Shown here: in pieces, positions 23,855 through 36,200 of the stretch | Numbering within the stretch: the stretch's first letter is position 1 | Layout of the letters: each line of letters begins with the position of its first letter | NCBI GenBank assembly: GCA_037975125.1 | Contig: CM075853.1 | Coordinates: 26,069,349-26,133,348, forward strand | Source of the DNA: Latrodectus hesperus | Lineage: Eukaryota; Arthropoda; Arachnida; Araneae; Theridiidae | Length of the DNA: 64,000 nt | Direction: 5' to 3' | The notes under the pieces: generated by a model | Seen by the model: the letters and a program-made list of their open reading frames with translations, nothing else | Told to the model about the DNA's origin: nothing | Databases searched by the model: none | Position numbers and translations under genes: made by a program

Positions 23855-26685
23855 CCAATTGAAATAATTAGAATATTGCATTCCCTATTGATAGTGAAAC
23901 TTTCTATTAATGTAGTTATAAATTGTTGATCATTAAATGTTGAATGAACTTCACATTAAAAAAGTAGCTTCTTAATTTACGAGTATATCATTCAAATCAT
24001 CAAAATATAAACCAAAATTATTCTTTTTTCTTAAAAAATAACTTTAATAAAAAAATAAAGTGTTAATGTATGATTTAAATTTTGAAACCATAAAATCAGT
24101 TAAAATTTGCTAAATCTTCATCTGCTATCAATTTAGAAAATTAAAAAAAGAGATTTTAACTTTACCTTTTACTTTGAAAAGTCTTCTCTATTGGTTATCT
24201 TAGATGTAAAAATTTTCTACATATTTTTAATGTTTTTAATCAAACTATTTTCTTAAGGTACTGAAATATGTATCTCTATTGAAATAGTTTCTAAATATTG
24301 AAGAAAAAACTTAATATTTTAATGAATTAATTTGAAACTATTGTTCACCCAATGATATTATTTTTTCCTTTCAAATAAATTTTAAATTAACAATTTGATT
24401 TTTAATTTTACAAATTATACATTTATGTTAATAAACATTTATATGGCAAAAAATTGCATTAAGTGATCAAATCTAAAGAATACATTGTGTGGACAGAGAA
24501 AATGAAACTTCAATAATATTTTTAATACTGGAAATAAAGTTTTGTTTTTGACGAGGTCCATCCTTTTTCATGAAATAAAGCTGTTAAAACAAAAATTTGT
24601 GAGAAATAAATTTTGATGTTGGAAGAAATGACAGCAACCATGAGAACATTAAAAAGAAACTAAAAGCTTATTTATTTTATTAGTACTTGGTTTTCCACTG
24701 TTGTATCATATTTTCAATCCTTGAAGACCTTTATCTACCCTAGATACTGCAGTGCAATTTTGAAAAGAAATTCCCCTGTTTCATTGAAGGTCAATCAGCA
24801 TTTGGATACAAATATTTTGCACAAAAGAGGCTGCTACTGACTAACGTTTCAGCGGGAATTTTCTCACTACTACAATGTAATAAAATTGAGGCTGCAACAA
24901 ATCTGGAGATCGAAGCAGCCTTTCTTTATTCTAGAGGGGCATATAATAATTTCACAGAGAATTTTTATTATAGTTCAAGAATATTTCATCTCTGTGTTAC
25001 GCTTCTTTATATTGAAAGTAAATACTTAATATTATGTTATTCTAGAGTCAAAATAAAACTAAGCTTTCTAGACATTTCTAGAATATTTTTTAGGCTTTGT
25101 TATTATTTATCCATAATATAGTAAAATATCCTCAGAAATCTCTAATTTCTCATCATTAAGTATTATGTGTCGTCATTTACAAATCCAATTATTTTACATA
25201 AATAAAAGATAAATATTTTTACGACGAATACTGTTGTATTATTCCTTGAAAAATGAGGATAATAAATTAATTCCATTATCACAGTAATCTAAATTCATTT
25301 ATAATTAAAAGTAACTTATGAGATCAGCATTTTGCTTGTACTTTGTGATAAAGATATTTTTAATTCTAAATATAATAAGTTTATTTTTAAACGGCGATAA
25401 ATTTTAATAATTTTATTGTTCCCATATTTTATTAAAACATATTTCATTTATTAAATTCTCTACTTCAAGATTGTTTTAGCATATTAAAGAGTACAATTCT
25501 TGGACTATTATTATGCCTTAACAAACCTGTTTTTTGATCACTTATTCATGTATTAAAATATGATCGATAAATTATCGAATTTCGTAATTTATCGCTTTCT
25601 GTTGGGGCTAACTATTACTATTGTTTCAATTTTAAATGAATTTTTATGACATATAAAATGGATGAATTAAATAATGTAAATCTACATTTTTTGGTTAAAA
25701 AGCGCACACTGATATAATATATCTGTGTATGCGTGTGTTACTTAACAAAAAATATACATTTTATTAATAGAAATTATATATTTAATTTATTTTATTTCGT
25801 CTTCATTAAAATTTGGAGTAAGATTAATTTTCTGATGTCTAGTTTCTAAGGAGTTTGGAACTACCTTTCTCTGAATTTCAGCTATTGACTGTTTAAAACA
25901 GGCAATGGACGCTTTTCTTAACATCGTTTAAAATGGACATTTGATTTGACTTTTTTTGGCTCAAGAGAAATTAGGAAAAAAATTAACTTAGCTCATTTTG
26001 ATTGCAAGGAGCGGAGACTTTCTCGATATCAATAAATTCATTTTTTTATTATTATATTCTTTCAATTTATTTAAAACTCCTCCAAAACGAGAAGTTTCCT
26101 TTAAAAACAAAGCTGTCAATGTACAATTTTTAAAAAAAGTTTTACATTGTTCTTCCCTTCCCCAACAATACTTACATAGTTTCCTTTTCAATATCTAATT
26201 ATTTATTGTTTACTTAAATTTAAAGCACACTTTTGCAACTTCGCTAATGAAAGTAAAAAATATGTTAACTAAAAGTATTTTGAAATAGTATTGCTAAGAA
26301 TTAGAATTTATCAAGAAAAAAATTTTTAATAGTGATTAAATTAATCACTGTAAATGATTTAAAAACTAAACTGAAAAATCATCTAATAGTTTTTCTTTTC
26401 AAAAGAATAAAATTAGAAGTAATTATTTGCTTTTTGATGCATTTTGAAACTTGTAAAGAAATACATAAAGAATAATCAAATAAGGCACATTTCGTTTTCT
26501 TTTGATGATATTGAATTAAATGATGCTCTGTCATTAAATTTTTTCACTACATGATTATATTCTATATTATTGCATTTAGAATTTATTAATACTAATACTA
26601 ACTGCAAAAATTGACAATTTTCAGTTTAGTTGACAGTTGTTTCATCTTGAATTGTATTGGATAAAAATTATAATTTGTTAGTCAC
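23855..26685. other. AT-rich non-coding DNA
   Basis: No recognisable gene. Short open frames on both strands around 25988-26198 overlap each other and show no domain. Confidence 0.5.
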
Positions 26686-26886
26686 TTAAAAGAATATCTT
26701 TCCACACAGCTCAAGACGTGGAATGCTCAAGGGCTTGGCAATTGGTGATACCCATGATTTACTGCTCAGTAGCGAAACTTTACCCTCATCATTCTTACTC
26801 ATAGATCGAATGTAGAGAACAGCACCAAATCTATACTTGCTGACATCACAAAATCCAATCAGATGAATTTCTTGAGCATCATTCAA
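26686..26886 (-). pseudogene. BEL/Pao RNase H-region fragment, second copy
   Basis: The 66-codon frame contains IGFCDVSK at residues 10-17, then SLLSSKSWVSPIA and LSIPRLELCG. These are signature words of the Pao reverse transcriptase/RNase H junction. It is strongly similar to 29084-29356, so two Pao copies (or a duplicated piece) lie in the same orientation about 2.5 kb apart. It is cut off just after LELCG. No flanking Pao sequence is obvious beyond it. Confidence 0.8.
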
Positions 26887-27603
26887 AATTCAGCGAGGAA
26901 CGTAAACCGAGTCTCTGAAAAGAATACTAAAAAAATGTCAATCAAAAGAGCATCATAATAACGAGTAAGTACACTAAATTACCTATTGTTTGTGAAATTG
27001 AGTAGCATGGCTGTAGCAAATGATCCTGAAAAGTAACCGTATTTATGCGAATCAAATGCGCCATCGAATCTAATGCACATCAATGGTATGAGGAATTTAT
27101 TGAATCTAATTTTATACAACAATGGATTTGTATATAAACTATCAATCAATGCTATAGTAATTTTATTTAAATTTAGATACCATATTTTGGTACTTATGTA
27201 TTAGCGTCACCGTGTCTAATTTTGTTCCAAAACTTAAGTAGAGATTAAAGCGTGTAACCTGTAATTTGGACATTTTTTCTACTTTTGAAAAATTGACTTA
27301 TAATTCTAAAAAGTTATTTTGTAAAGTCGTAAAAAGTTGAAGTGAAGCTAATACGTAAGTACCCATATTTTATATAACAATGGATTTATAAGTAATGGAT
27401 TTTAAGTAGCAGAACATAGAACTAACCTACTAGAGGCTATTGTTATCTGAAACAATCATTGTTAATTACCACTACCGTATATACAGTAACTATCGTAAAA
27501 TATGAACATGAAATAAATCGTAACATTTCTATCTAGCTAAGAGTTTCTACAATCAATGATGAATAGTAAATGTCTTTATTCACTAATGTTTTCATCACTG
27601 GAA

Positions 27604-27880
27604 TCTTCGCACCTCTCTTTGTCAGAAGCAGATTAATTTCTTCTTTCCTCATCATCATCGCCATCCTCGGCGTTCCAGAGTACGTCATCTTCACTGCCAT
27701 TATATGAATTTGAAATGCAGCATTTCTTGAACGATTTCACAGTCATTGGTGCTTTGATGCTTTTCCAGGCAGCAGAAACCCAGTGTGCAACAATGTGCAC
27801 TGCAGCACGCTTAATTTTGCTTGTCGGGACCAATTCACGGTTTGGCTCATCAAACCATTTTTCGGGAGATTGAGCTGAAA
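27604..27880 (-). pseudogene. pogo/Tigger-like transposase C-terminal fragment
   Basis: The frame shows KIKRAAVHIVAHWVSAAWKS, then VKSFKKCCISNSYNGSEDDVLW and an acidic tail. This order (K-RA---VA-WV--AW, V-SF-KC-ISN--DG-EDD-LW) is what I know from the C-terminal tail of pogo/Tigger-type DDE transposases and their domesticated relatives. Only about 80 residues are present and the DDE catalytic domain is absent. It lies directly against the truncated Pao integrase (27920 upward), so it probably marks where another element replaced the Pao end. Confidence 0.6.
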
Positions 27881-27919
27881 TAAAATTCCATTAAAAGACA
27901 TAATCACTCAGTTGTTCCC

Positions 27920-28500
27920 GTTTGAATAAGTCCAGGTCCATTTTTTATTTCTGATGCAGCCCCACAAAAGTTCTTTGCATTATCTGAAAGCAATTGCGAA
28001 GGTATACCTCTTCGATTTACAATCCTTTTCAAACAAGCAATCAATCATTCAGTTGTTAAGTCACTTCATACTTTGAGATATATTGCCTTAGTAATTTAAC
28101 ACACAAATATGCAAACAAAAACATTTTGATATACACCTTTTCTCTGATTTTTAAACATTGTCAAAAAATGACCACACAGATCTAATCCAGTTTTAGAAAA
28201 TGGCCAGCTCATAATTATTCTATCTTTAGGCAAGTGTGCCATAATCTGATTAAATTCTCTTGGCTTCACCTTAAAGCATGTAACACAATTATGTACAACG
28301 TTTCAAGTGGTGTTTAAAGCTCTTGATGCCAGCTTATATACCTTGACCGTTCAAGGCCCAATATTCTTGACGCACACAATGTAATAATGTTTGGGGAACG
28401 CAATTTAAATTTCTGAGATGATAATATCAAAAAATCATCTCTGTAAGCTCATGACACTTTGGCAACAGGACAGGGTGTTTGGTGTCAAAGGGTTGGTCAG
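27920..28500 (-). pseudogene. BEL/Pao integrase core, decayed
   Basis: Minus-strand pieces include KHPVLLPKCHEL (about 28480), then REYW-like RQEYW (about 28375). CVTCFKVKPREF (about 28290) follows, then MAHLPKDRI, then WPFSKTGLDLCGHF (about 28205-28165). The last piece is CLKRIVNRRGIPSQLLSDNAKNF (about 28045-27975, shortened motif IPSQLLSDNAKNF). The order matches the HHCC-region, catalytic-core and DN-containing parts of Pao integrases, which insert the cDNA into the host genome. Stops interrupt the frame and the C-terminal part is missing after about 27930. Confidence 0.78.
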
Positions 28501-28899
28501 AGTTCCCGAGTCGCCCACAATCCGCATGAGACCTTTATAATCTAGAAAAAGAGACAAGTACTGAGATTTGACTCTTTTAAAGGTTTTTGATCTGCTAAAA
28601 GCCTTAACTCTTTAGAGAAGTGTTATGCCTATACTATCCTTAAAAAATTTCTTGGCTTTCACTAGTTCACCCATTTGAAGAGGACAACAATGAGCTCTAC
28701 AATTATCAATAAATCTAAACACAAAAGCAAATATTCTAATTAGCTTAACATAAGAATTAGTTATATTAAAATTGCAATCATTCATAGAATTGAGAAATGT
28801 AAGTTTGTCCTTAACACCAGGCTGAGAATGTGTATTCTCATTTCTCTTGAGTATTCTTCATCATCACCAGATACTTTAGTGAATGACTGAAGATTCATC

Positions 28900-29671
28900 A
28901 GTAAGTTTGTTCTTACCAATAAATATTGGACCCTTCCAGCAAAGAGAAAGGGTCAGAGACTACAAGATACCAAATCGGCAGGATTATTCTTTGTGTTTAT
29001 ATAGTTCCAAATGAAAGTTTTAGACAACTTCTGGATTCTTGACACTCTGTGTTAGCTACAAATACTTTGTACGATCTAGGTGGTCATCGAATCCATGCAA
29101 GAACTGTAGTAAAATCACAGTACAGAAACACGTGATTAATTTTAAGAGACAATGAAGAAATCACCTTCATGACAAGCCTTGATAGAAGCTCCGCTCCACA
29201 CAGCTCAAGACGTGGAATACTCAAGGGCTTGGCAATTGGTGATATCAGTGATTTACTGCACAGTAGCGAAATTTTACACTTATCATTCTTACTCATACAT
29301 CGAATGTAGATAACAGCATCAAATCCATCCTTGCTGACATCACAAAATCCAATCACATGAATTTCTTGAGCATCATCAATCGAAAATTTGGTAAGGAACC
29401 TAAATCATGTCTAATATTGATAATGACTCTGAGAAACGATTCCATTCCCTCTGCAAGTCTTCATCCCAGGATAATTTGAGCAATCAAAGACTTTGAATAA
29501 GTATTTTAGCCTAGATAAGAATTGGTCTGAGGAGTCCCTATGGATCAAACAGTCTTAAAATCAGTGAAAGGACAGATATCTTAGTAATTTAACAAGAACA
29601 ATTAGTTGCAAAGGCAAAGTGATCTTGCCTGGGATTCCAACTTAAACCCAAAGTCTTTATAGTTCCATTTG
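28900..29671 (-). pseudogene. BEL/Pao RT thumb and RNase H region, decayed
   Basis: From 29671 downward on the minus strand are TIKTLGLSWNPRQDHF, then KISVLSLILRLFDP with GLLRP. After a gap IGFCDVSK (about 29350) appears, then SLLCSKSL, LSIPRLELCGAELLSRLV and VFLYCDFTTVLAWI (29084-29356). NNPADLVS follows at about 28985. These are the standard landmarks of the Pao RT C-terminus (SVLS--ARLFDPLGLL) and the RNase H-like region. In intact relatives this part removes RNA from RNA:DNA hybrids during reverse transcription. Several frameshifts are present. The upstream edge is the 6-bp TSD of the MITE at 29672. Confidence 0.82.
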
Positions 29672-30399
29672 CAGAGATGACGTTTGATACGATTTTTCGT
29701 ATTTAGTACGGATTTCTATTCTATGTTACGGAGTTACGATAATCTTAACAAAATTACGGAAAATAGATTTCTCTCTCGATCTCTAATAATAATCCTTTTT
29801 TTGTCATGTACGATTATATTATTATTGTATTATAGCGATTAAGATTTGTGAAGGTTACAAATAAATTACTAATTTAGTGTTGAAATTGGATTAAGAAAAT
29901 TATGAATAATATTTCAGACTCAAAATTGTGTTATAAGAGAGAATTTTCTCAAACAGAAATCAGTATGGCTAAGAAAGCTATAACCGAAAATTTGAGATTG
30001 TCATTTATTTCTATTTATCATGTCATTTATTTATTCTCAGTTAACAGATCAGTATGCTATGTTAGTTTTAAATAAAAAGAATTTTTCTTTTCAATATCAG
30101 TGTTTTCTTTTTCCTGTAATTATATAAAAATCTGTGCTGTAAGGATCTCTGTAGTAAGGCATTTAAATTTAAAAGAATGGTTTTCTTTCTTAATTATTTC
30201 TTTTTATATTTATTATGATAAGATGATCATTTTACTTTTATTTTTTAACATAGGTTACCTTAAAAGTATTAATTTTATGCACATAAGTGTATTCTTAATG
30301 TAAACCACGTGTTACTGAAATTTTTTGAAAAGGTTACTGAAAGTACTGAAAATATGTCCGATTAGTACTGATTGGGATGCTCAGAGGTCGGCATCTCTG
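29672..30399. mobile_element. 728-bp MITE inserted in Pao pol
   Basis: The ends are short inverted repeats, CAGAGATGACG at 29672 and, read inward on the minus strand from 30399, CAGAGATGCCG. Both are followed by subterminal words around tagtac. The flanking direct repeat catttg (29666-29671 and 30400-30405) is the TSD. Pao coding resumes on each side (GGMELHKW at about 30460 and TIKTLGLSW at about 29660). The terminal CAGAGATG would suit hAT, but hAT normally makes 8-bp rather than 6-bp duplications, so the superfamily is left open. No transposase is present. Confidence 0.7.
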
Positions 30400-30405
30400 C
30401 ATTTG

Positions 30406-30536
30406 ATAATTTGTCGAACAACACCTCTTCCTGGTGTTGACTGATTGAAGAGAGGGTTCATTTGAGCTCCATTTGTGAAGCTCCATACCACCAGGTCTCA
30501 ACAGATTAATCAGCTGTATCTGAAGATCTTTTGTAA

Positions 30537-30581
<45 letters not shown>

Positions 30582-30938
30582 CCCCTTTTTACAGCCTTTA
30601 CTGCCACAAGACAAGGAACTTTTCTTCCTCATAAATGCACAGCTGCTTAGCACTCTTGTGGCTAGATATGGCACCGACTTTGTACCATAGGTGACAGTGA
30701 GTAATTCATACACCCTTATCTTACTATCTCTATCCTTCCAAAGAATACATTGTTGATCAGTTTGCAATGGATTTATCCATATCTGACAATACATTTTAAC
30801 CACATCAGCAGTCATTGCAGTTTTATGTTTCCTGAACCTCAGTAAAATAGAAAATAGATCCTCACGAAGAATAATTCCAGTTTTTAAAAAGTCGTTTAAC
30901 AAATATCCTGTTGATGTGATAGCAGAAGCATTAAATAC
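30406..30938 (-). pseudogene. BEL/Pao reverse transcriptase palm, decayed
   Basis: Continuing from the other side of the Tc1 insertion, the frame reads VFNASA at about 30935, then LNDFLKTG, DLFSILLRFRKH and MTADVVKMYCQI. ILWKDRDSKIRVYELLTVTYGT follows, with SVPYLATRVL after it (30510-30902). This is the Pao RT order. The A-DVVKMYCQI segment corresponds to the first catalytic aspartate motif (TADI-KM--QI). A 40-bp TA microsatellite (30539-30578) interrupts the coding sequence and would encode an IY repeat. GGMELHKW beyond it shows that pol originally continued. Not functional. Confidence 0.85.
30539..30578. repeat. (TA)n microsatellite inside Pao RT
   Basis: An uninterrupted TA run of 40 bp lies inside the decayed RT frame, between ATRVL-type RT sequence and the GGMELHKW segment. 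The expansion happened after loss of function or contributed to it. Confidence 0.95.
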
Positions 30939-30940
30939 TA

Positions 30941-32540
30941 CAGTCAGTCACAAAAGTCTACGTACATACTCTAATTTTCGTATATTTTGAAAATAACTCA
31001 TAATTTCGAAAATTCAATTTTATTTTCACAACTATTTCTCATGATAACTCAGAATAAATAAATAGAATTATCAACTTATTTGTTAAAACGTAATGAAAAT
31101 AATATACGTTTCAAATTATGTGGTCACGAAAGTCGGCATACAGAGACGGGAAACTCAAATTTTTGGCAATAAACAAAAATATAAATGCCATTAATACTTG
31201 GTAGGCCCTCCCTTTGAAGCAATGACTGTACACATTCTGTTTGGCATCGAATTCACCAGGTTCTTTGTTGTTTCAGATGAAATTTGGGACCAAGCCAGCT
31301 GCATAGCCTTCTTTAAGGTTTCGACGCTGGTAATGGGTTGTTGTCATATTTTTCTGTCGACTTCCTCCCAAATGTGTTCAATAGGGTTAACGTCTGGAGA
31401 CTGTGGGGGTGAATGCAACTGTTTGGGCGTCTTGTAGAGCAGTCATTCCTTCACTATCTTTGCTGTGTGCTTAAAATCGTTGTCTTGTTAGAAGACAAAC
31501 TTGTTCCAAGTCTCCATTTTCTGACTAATTCATGTAGGTTGCCTTGCAAAATCTTCAAGTATCCTAAACGATTTGTCGTACCCTCGATGAAAACCAGATT
31601 GCTCACTCCAGCTGCTGCCATGGCACCCCAAACCATCACACTGCCTTCACCTTGTTTTACGGTGGAAGTCAAATTCTCAGGGTTCATTTCTGTGTTTTTT
31701 TTTCCTCCAAACTTTCCTGCGGCCATCATTTCCAAAAACGTTGAACTTGCTCTCGTCGGTGAACAAAACTGTTTTCCAAAACTCAAAACCCTTGTCAATG
31801 TGGGCAGAAGCAAAGGCAGAAGTATGTCTTTTCTTTCGATTACAGATGATACGAATGGTTTCCTTCTGGGAGCTCTGTCATTGTAGCCGGCCGATCAAAG
31901 AATTCTACGAACATTTTCTGGGTGTACATGCTTTCCAATTTCTGTTGCAATTTGATCCGCTCATTTTGGGGCAATAAATTTTGGATTTTTCTTCACTTTT
32001 CTTACAAAGGCTCTTGCTTCTCGACCATTGAACTTCCTTGGACGACCACATCGAGATTTGCTGAGCACATGTCCGCGTTTAACAAAATTTCTTTAGATTG
32101 TTTGCACAGTCGACCAACTTTTGTTTACAATTTTGGCAATTTCGGAGTAAGATTTCTTTTCACATTTCAATTTCACTACCAAATTTCAAAGTTCTAAGGA
32201 TGTTTCCTTTCCCTGGTTCATTTTAAAGCAATTCGCTATTGTAATATCATGGAAAATGCTAACGATTACTAACTACAAAAGTTACCTTCAACAAATCTTC
32301 ATATGTAAATTTTCTCTTCTCAACCAATCGTCTGTATGCAGACTTTTGTGACACGCTAACTTTTAATTTTTACATATTCACAAAATTTCCTAGAAGATGA
32401 TAGTTTGAAACTTTTTTAATTGCGTAAATCACAATTTTTAGTGAAAAAGGAAATATTATTCGATTTTGCAAGTTTAAATATAACTCGGTTTTGAAATGTG
32501 CCCTTTTTTAAGGTTGTATGTAGACTTTTGTGACTGACGT
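30941..32540 (-). mobile_element. Tc1/mariner element, 1600 bp, inserted in Pao RT
   Basis: The outer inverted repeats are CAGTCAGTCACAAAAGTC (30941) and, from 32540 on the minus strand, ACGTCAGTCACAAAAGTC. The target duplication is TA at 30939-30940 and 32541-32542. A related inner motif occurs near each end: gtcacgaaagtcggcataca at about 31124 and, inverted, gtcacaaaagtctgcataca at about 32352-32333. This gives the IR/DR layout (two direct repeats in each terminal repeat, about 200 bp) known from several Tc1 families. Length and layout are those of a complete element, but its transposase is broken. It sits in the Pao RT between KLRV and VFNASA, and TA is part of the Pao codons there. Confidence 0.9.
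31191..32221 (-). pseudogene. Tc1/mariner transposase, inactivated
   Basis: In relatives this enzyme binds the terminal repeats and cuts and pastes the element into TA. The minus-strand start at 32221 (MNQGKETSLEL) was chosen because it is the first ATG before the helix-turn-helix-like region KSYSEIAKIVNK (about 32155-32120). A GRPRKF basic linker follows at about 32050. The catalytic region includes SVMVWGAMAAAGVSNLVFIEGT (31640-31560; the usual VMVWG core) and then a frameshifted remnant of the D-N-P-H motif near 31490. The C-terminus is MPNRMCTVIASKGGPTKY (shortened core VIASKGGPTKY), ending at a TAA at 31191-31193, as is usual for Tc1. Full span is about 343 codons, the normal length. Stops and at least two frameshifts make it non-functional. 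The plus-strand open frames here (31198-32197) are shadows of it. Confidence 0.85.
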
Positions 32541-32542
32541 TA

Positions 32543-33221
32543 CACGAAGCTTAGTTGAAGTGCTTTCTGGTTTCAAAACACCATGATGCGACATTACATA
32601 TTTAGGAATATTAGACATTATTTCTATATGACCAAGGCGTTCGTATTCATCTAAAAACTCCCGGTAGATTCCAGCGAGTTCCTTATTTTTATCTAATCTT
32701 TTTAACAAACTAATCAACCTTTCATTCACCTAAATAGTTGAATCTCTCAATTTTACTTCCTCATTCACTGGAAAACTGACCACATATTTGCCTTGTTCAT
32801 CTCTATAATGAGTTTCAACAAAATGGTTCTCACATAAAACGGCTTCTTCACCAGGACCTCCCTCTAATTCAAATTGTTCCATTTCCCAAAAGTTTCTCGT
32901 ACTTTCAAAACTAAACCACAATGAACAAACAACTGGACTGCTATTCACTTTTACACTGCCCACACACAAAAAACCAAACACTGAGTTTTGCAATATCAAT
33001 TCGGAACCCGGTGGCTTCAGCCTGCCAGGTTTTTTAACCCCGTATTCACCATTAATCTTGAACACGAGGTTAACTGGGAGTTCAAACACCACAAGGTAGC
33101 AATCTGTGAACCGAAGAATTAGAAAGTGGTATCCACTGTTAACCTGATAGCGATAGTAGTTGAACAACTGGTTGTTCAAACCATGAGTCAAATGTGATCG
33201 CTCATTGGTCAAATAAGTCAC
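32543..33221 (-). pseudogene. BEL/Pao protease-RT linker and RT N-terminus, decayed
   Basis: The frame at 32730-33221 has LILQNSVFGFLCVG at about 32990, then FWEMEQFELEG, AVLCENHFVETHYRDEQGKY and VSFPVN. After one in-frame stop it continues as VNERLISLLKRLDKNKELAG, YREFLDEYERLGHIE, SHHGVLKPESTSTKLRV (32508-32729). This is the well-known Pao order (L-LQ-TVFGW--SG, FWE-E, F---H-RD--GRYVV-LP, Y----H-VLKP-S-TTKLRVVFD). The frame stops where the Tc1 element begins. No gag or LTR is found upstream of 33221. Confidence 0.83.
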
Positions 33222-36200
33222 GTGATTAAATACTTACAAAAATGTCATACAGAATAGATATATTTTATAGAGCACAAACTTTGATATACTTTATTATTCT
33301 CAACAAGAACTAATTTTTATAATACAATTATATTATATATATATTTTTTCTATTAAAATAATTGCTATGTGTTATTTTACTATATTTTTATACCCATTAA
33401 ATTTTTGATAAGAGAAATAATTTTGCATACCAAATACTTTGTATTATTCTTACTAAAATAAACATTAAAATACAGTATCCTTTAAATTACATGTAGAAAT
33501 TATTTCAAATATGGTCTTAGATGTAACTTAAGAATAGTTTGTAATGCAATAAATCAAATTCATTAAACACTATTTTTCCAAAATTCATAAAGAAATCAAA
33601 ATTTGCATACATTATAAACATAAAATTCAATTAAAATCTTTTTTGATCTTTCAGAATAGTACAGGAAGTCTAACATATTTTTTAAAAGGCAAAATTTTCA
33701 ATTTAAATTAAACCTTGCTCCATTTTTTATGAATAACAAAACCAAATACCTTACTTCCCAGAATCACTTTAAAAATGTATAACAGTAACTCAAACAAAAT
33801 AAGGTATTTAGTTAAATGAGAAGTTATATCTGATATTTGTAATAAAACTCTTAAAATATTCACTATTGTATTATGTTTTTCTGCTAATATTAATAAATAT
33901 AGAAAAGACATAATTTCATTATTTGTTCAGTATGATATATGAAGTAGCAAGAGTGAGCAAGAGTAACTTCAATATACACAAAATAGAAAATATATATAAA
34001 TGTAGATGTTAAATTCACTATTCAAAATTAAATTTCACAAGATAAAAACACTGAAACAAAAAATGTAATTCTCAAAAAGGTCAATAATAGTTTGGTGTAG
34101 TTAAAATTATGTAATAATTATAGAGGTGAGGAATACAATAGCATATTAATTAGTATATGTTAAATATGCATATACAGTATCCACAAAAATGTAATACAAT
34201 ACATATTCTTAAATTCAGAGCACTTTGGCAAAGAAAACCTGGAATTATTGAAAGATTAGTTTTCTTAGAAAATGTATGATGAAAGCATTTTAAAAATATC
34301 TTAGTAAATTTTTACGATGTTATATGTTCAAAAGTAAAATTTTACCAACCCCTTCAAATTAAGAAAACTACATTTAAGTAATTAAATAGAAAATAAAATT
34401 TTTTAAGTATGTATAGTTCTAAAAATATTGTAAAACGCATGAACAGTTTATAATTAAATCACTAGCATTTTTTATAATTCTAGTTTGCAGCTTTAAATTT
34501 GTGTTTAGTGTATGAAATTTATTTTGTAATATTTGATTGCATTGTACATTAAACATTGGAATTGTGATAAAATCAAAAAAATATGGTTAGTAATTTTATT
34601 TGGTTATATTTTGTTACAACTGCTCATTTGAAAACATTACTACATTTTTCAACATTTATGTATCATCCTGTTGACCATACCTGTGAAAAAATATATATTG
34701 CTTAGTGATGCAATTTAGCACCATATAAATTTCAAACAAAGTTTATATCCATTTGTTAAAATGAAAATATTAGTAAGCTGTTTAGCATTTCCTTCACATT
34801 TTGAAAAATATATATAAAAATTTGCAAAATTCTTTGACATACTTTTATGAGGGAAAAAGTCTATAGGATGACATGTAAATACCCATTTTTCATGTTTGTT
34901 ACCATTCAGAAAGAACCAGTTTACACTGGTTCAGCGTAGAATAAGGTACCCCTTAATTTGATATTGAAATTTAATTCATCTTAGTTTAGCGTTTTTGTAG
35001 CGGCTATTTTGCTATTCACATCTTGTCAGCAAAATAGCAAGGGGTACCAGATGTAAACTTTTGTTGACTAAATACCAATCTCAATATCATCAATTTGACA
35101 AGGAAAAATTTCCAAACATTGATAATTACTGCAATGCTCATGTTTGCATATTTTTTACCATAATTCTAAGTTTATAAATTGTATTTAGTATATTAAAGTC
35201 AATAAAAAGCAACATTCTGTAACTTGAGTGTAAAATTAATATATTAACAGGCATATAAAATTTACAAATCAAAATACAATTCTGCTAAAAAAAGAATTTA
35301 TTAACTTTATAGAAGAGAGTTGAAAATATTCAAATTAACTGTATGATTAAGAAGTGGTGTTAAAATTTGTATTAATTCAATAAACGATTAATGCTGATTC
35401 TTTTATACTGCAAAGTTATTATTAATTAGACAATAATAATGCTTCTTAATGGAAGTAGTTAATTTGCTTTAACTGCTTCATAGTCAAGCCTAGTTTAATA
35501 ATAATTTTTGAAAATATCATTTATTGATGTGATTGAAAAATATTACACATAACTATAGATACATAGCTTTAAAATTAAAACTTATTTATTATGTTACTAT
35601 AGACACATATGAAGGAATTTATTAAGACTCCTGAAAAATTTGTGGAATTTATTTTTTGACAACATGGAAATTAAAAACTCTCCCTAATTCTTGCATTGTG
35701 ATCTAATATACAGAAGTAAGTAAACATGGCTTACAGATATAGCTAATGTTATGCAAGGGATAGTACATGCAGTACATAGTGCATTGCATCACTTCAGAAA
35801 TCATACCCCATTCTTTAGAACAATATTGTTATGGGTACTCCCAAACCACTTTAACACAACATTTTGTATAGCTAATAAGTTTGCTGAAGCAATGATTGCA
35901 CACAATTTGAAAATAAACCTTTTTTATTACGAAACCTTTCAGCATCGATTCCTTTAAGTGAGAGGATTGGTATACTGTACAATCAATACTTTCAATCGCA
36001 CTGGAAAACTGGACTATGTGAAAGAATTTTTCATTGATCTGCAAAGAAACGTAATAGTTAAATCTTTAGAAAATTGCTAAATAAAGTTTATTTAATTTCA
36101 ACAAGTTCTGAGAGAATTAATAAATATATTTGATAAAAATCTGCTGTCAAATATCAGTTATAATTTTTTCAACATTTGAGGGATAAAAGAGGTGTTAATT

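Larger units (their letters stand above)
27920..33221 (-). mobile_element. BEL/Pao LTR-retrotransposon pol remnant with two nested insertions
   Basis: Reading the minus strand from 33221 to 27920 gives, in the normal Pao order, the protease-to-RT linker, RT, RNase H, a linker and the integrase core. The series is interrupted by a Tc1/mariner element (30941-32540) and a MITE (29672-30399), each with its own TSD. Coding continues on the far side of both, so both entered after the Pao copy was in place. The reading frames carry stops and frameshifts and no LTRs are recognised. It is a dead, 3'-truncated copy. Confidence 0.85.

Noticed and set aside
25988..26198. Overlapping frames on both strands
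   Set aside because: Mutually antisense, short, no domain. Chance openness in AT-rich DNA is sufficient.
31198..32197. Four overlapping plus-strand frames of 78-157 codons
   Set aside because: They are antisense to the Tc1 transposase remnant and share its boundaries.
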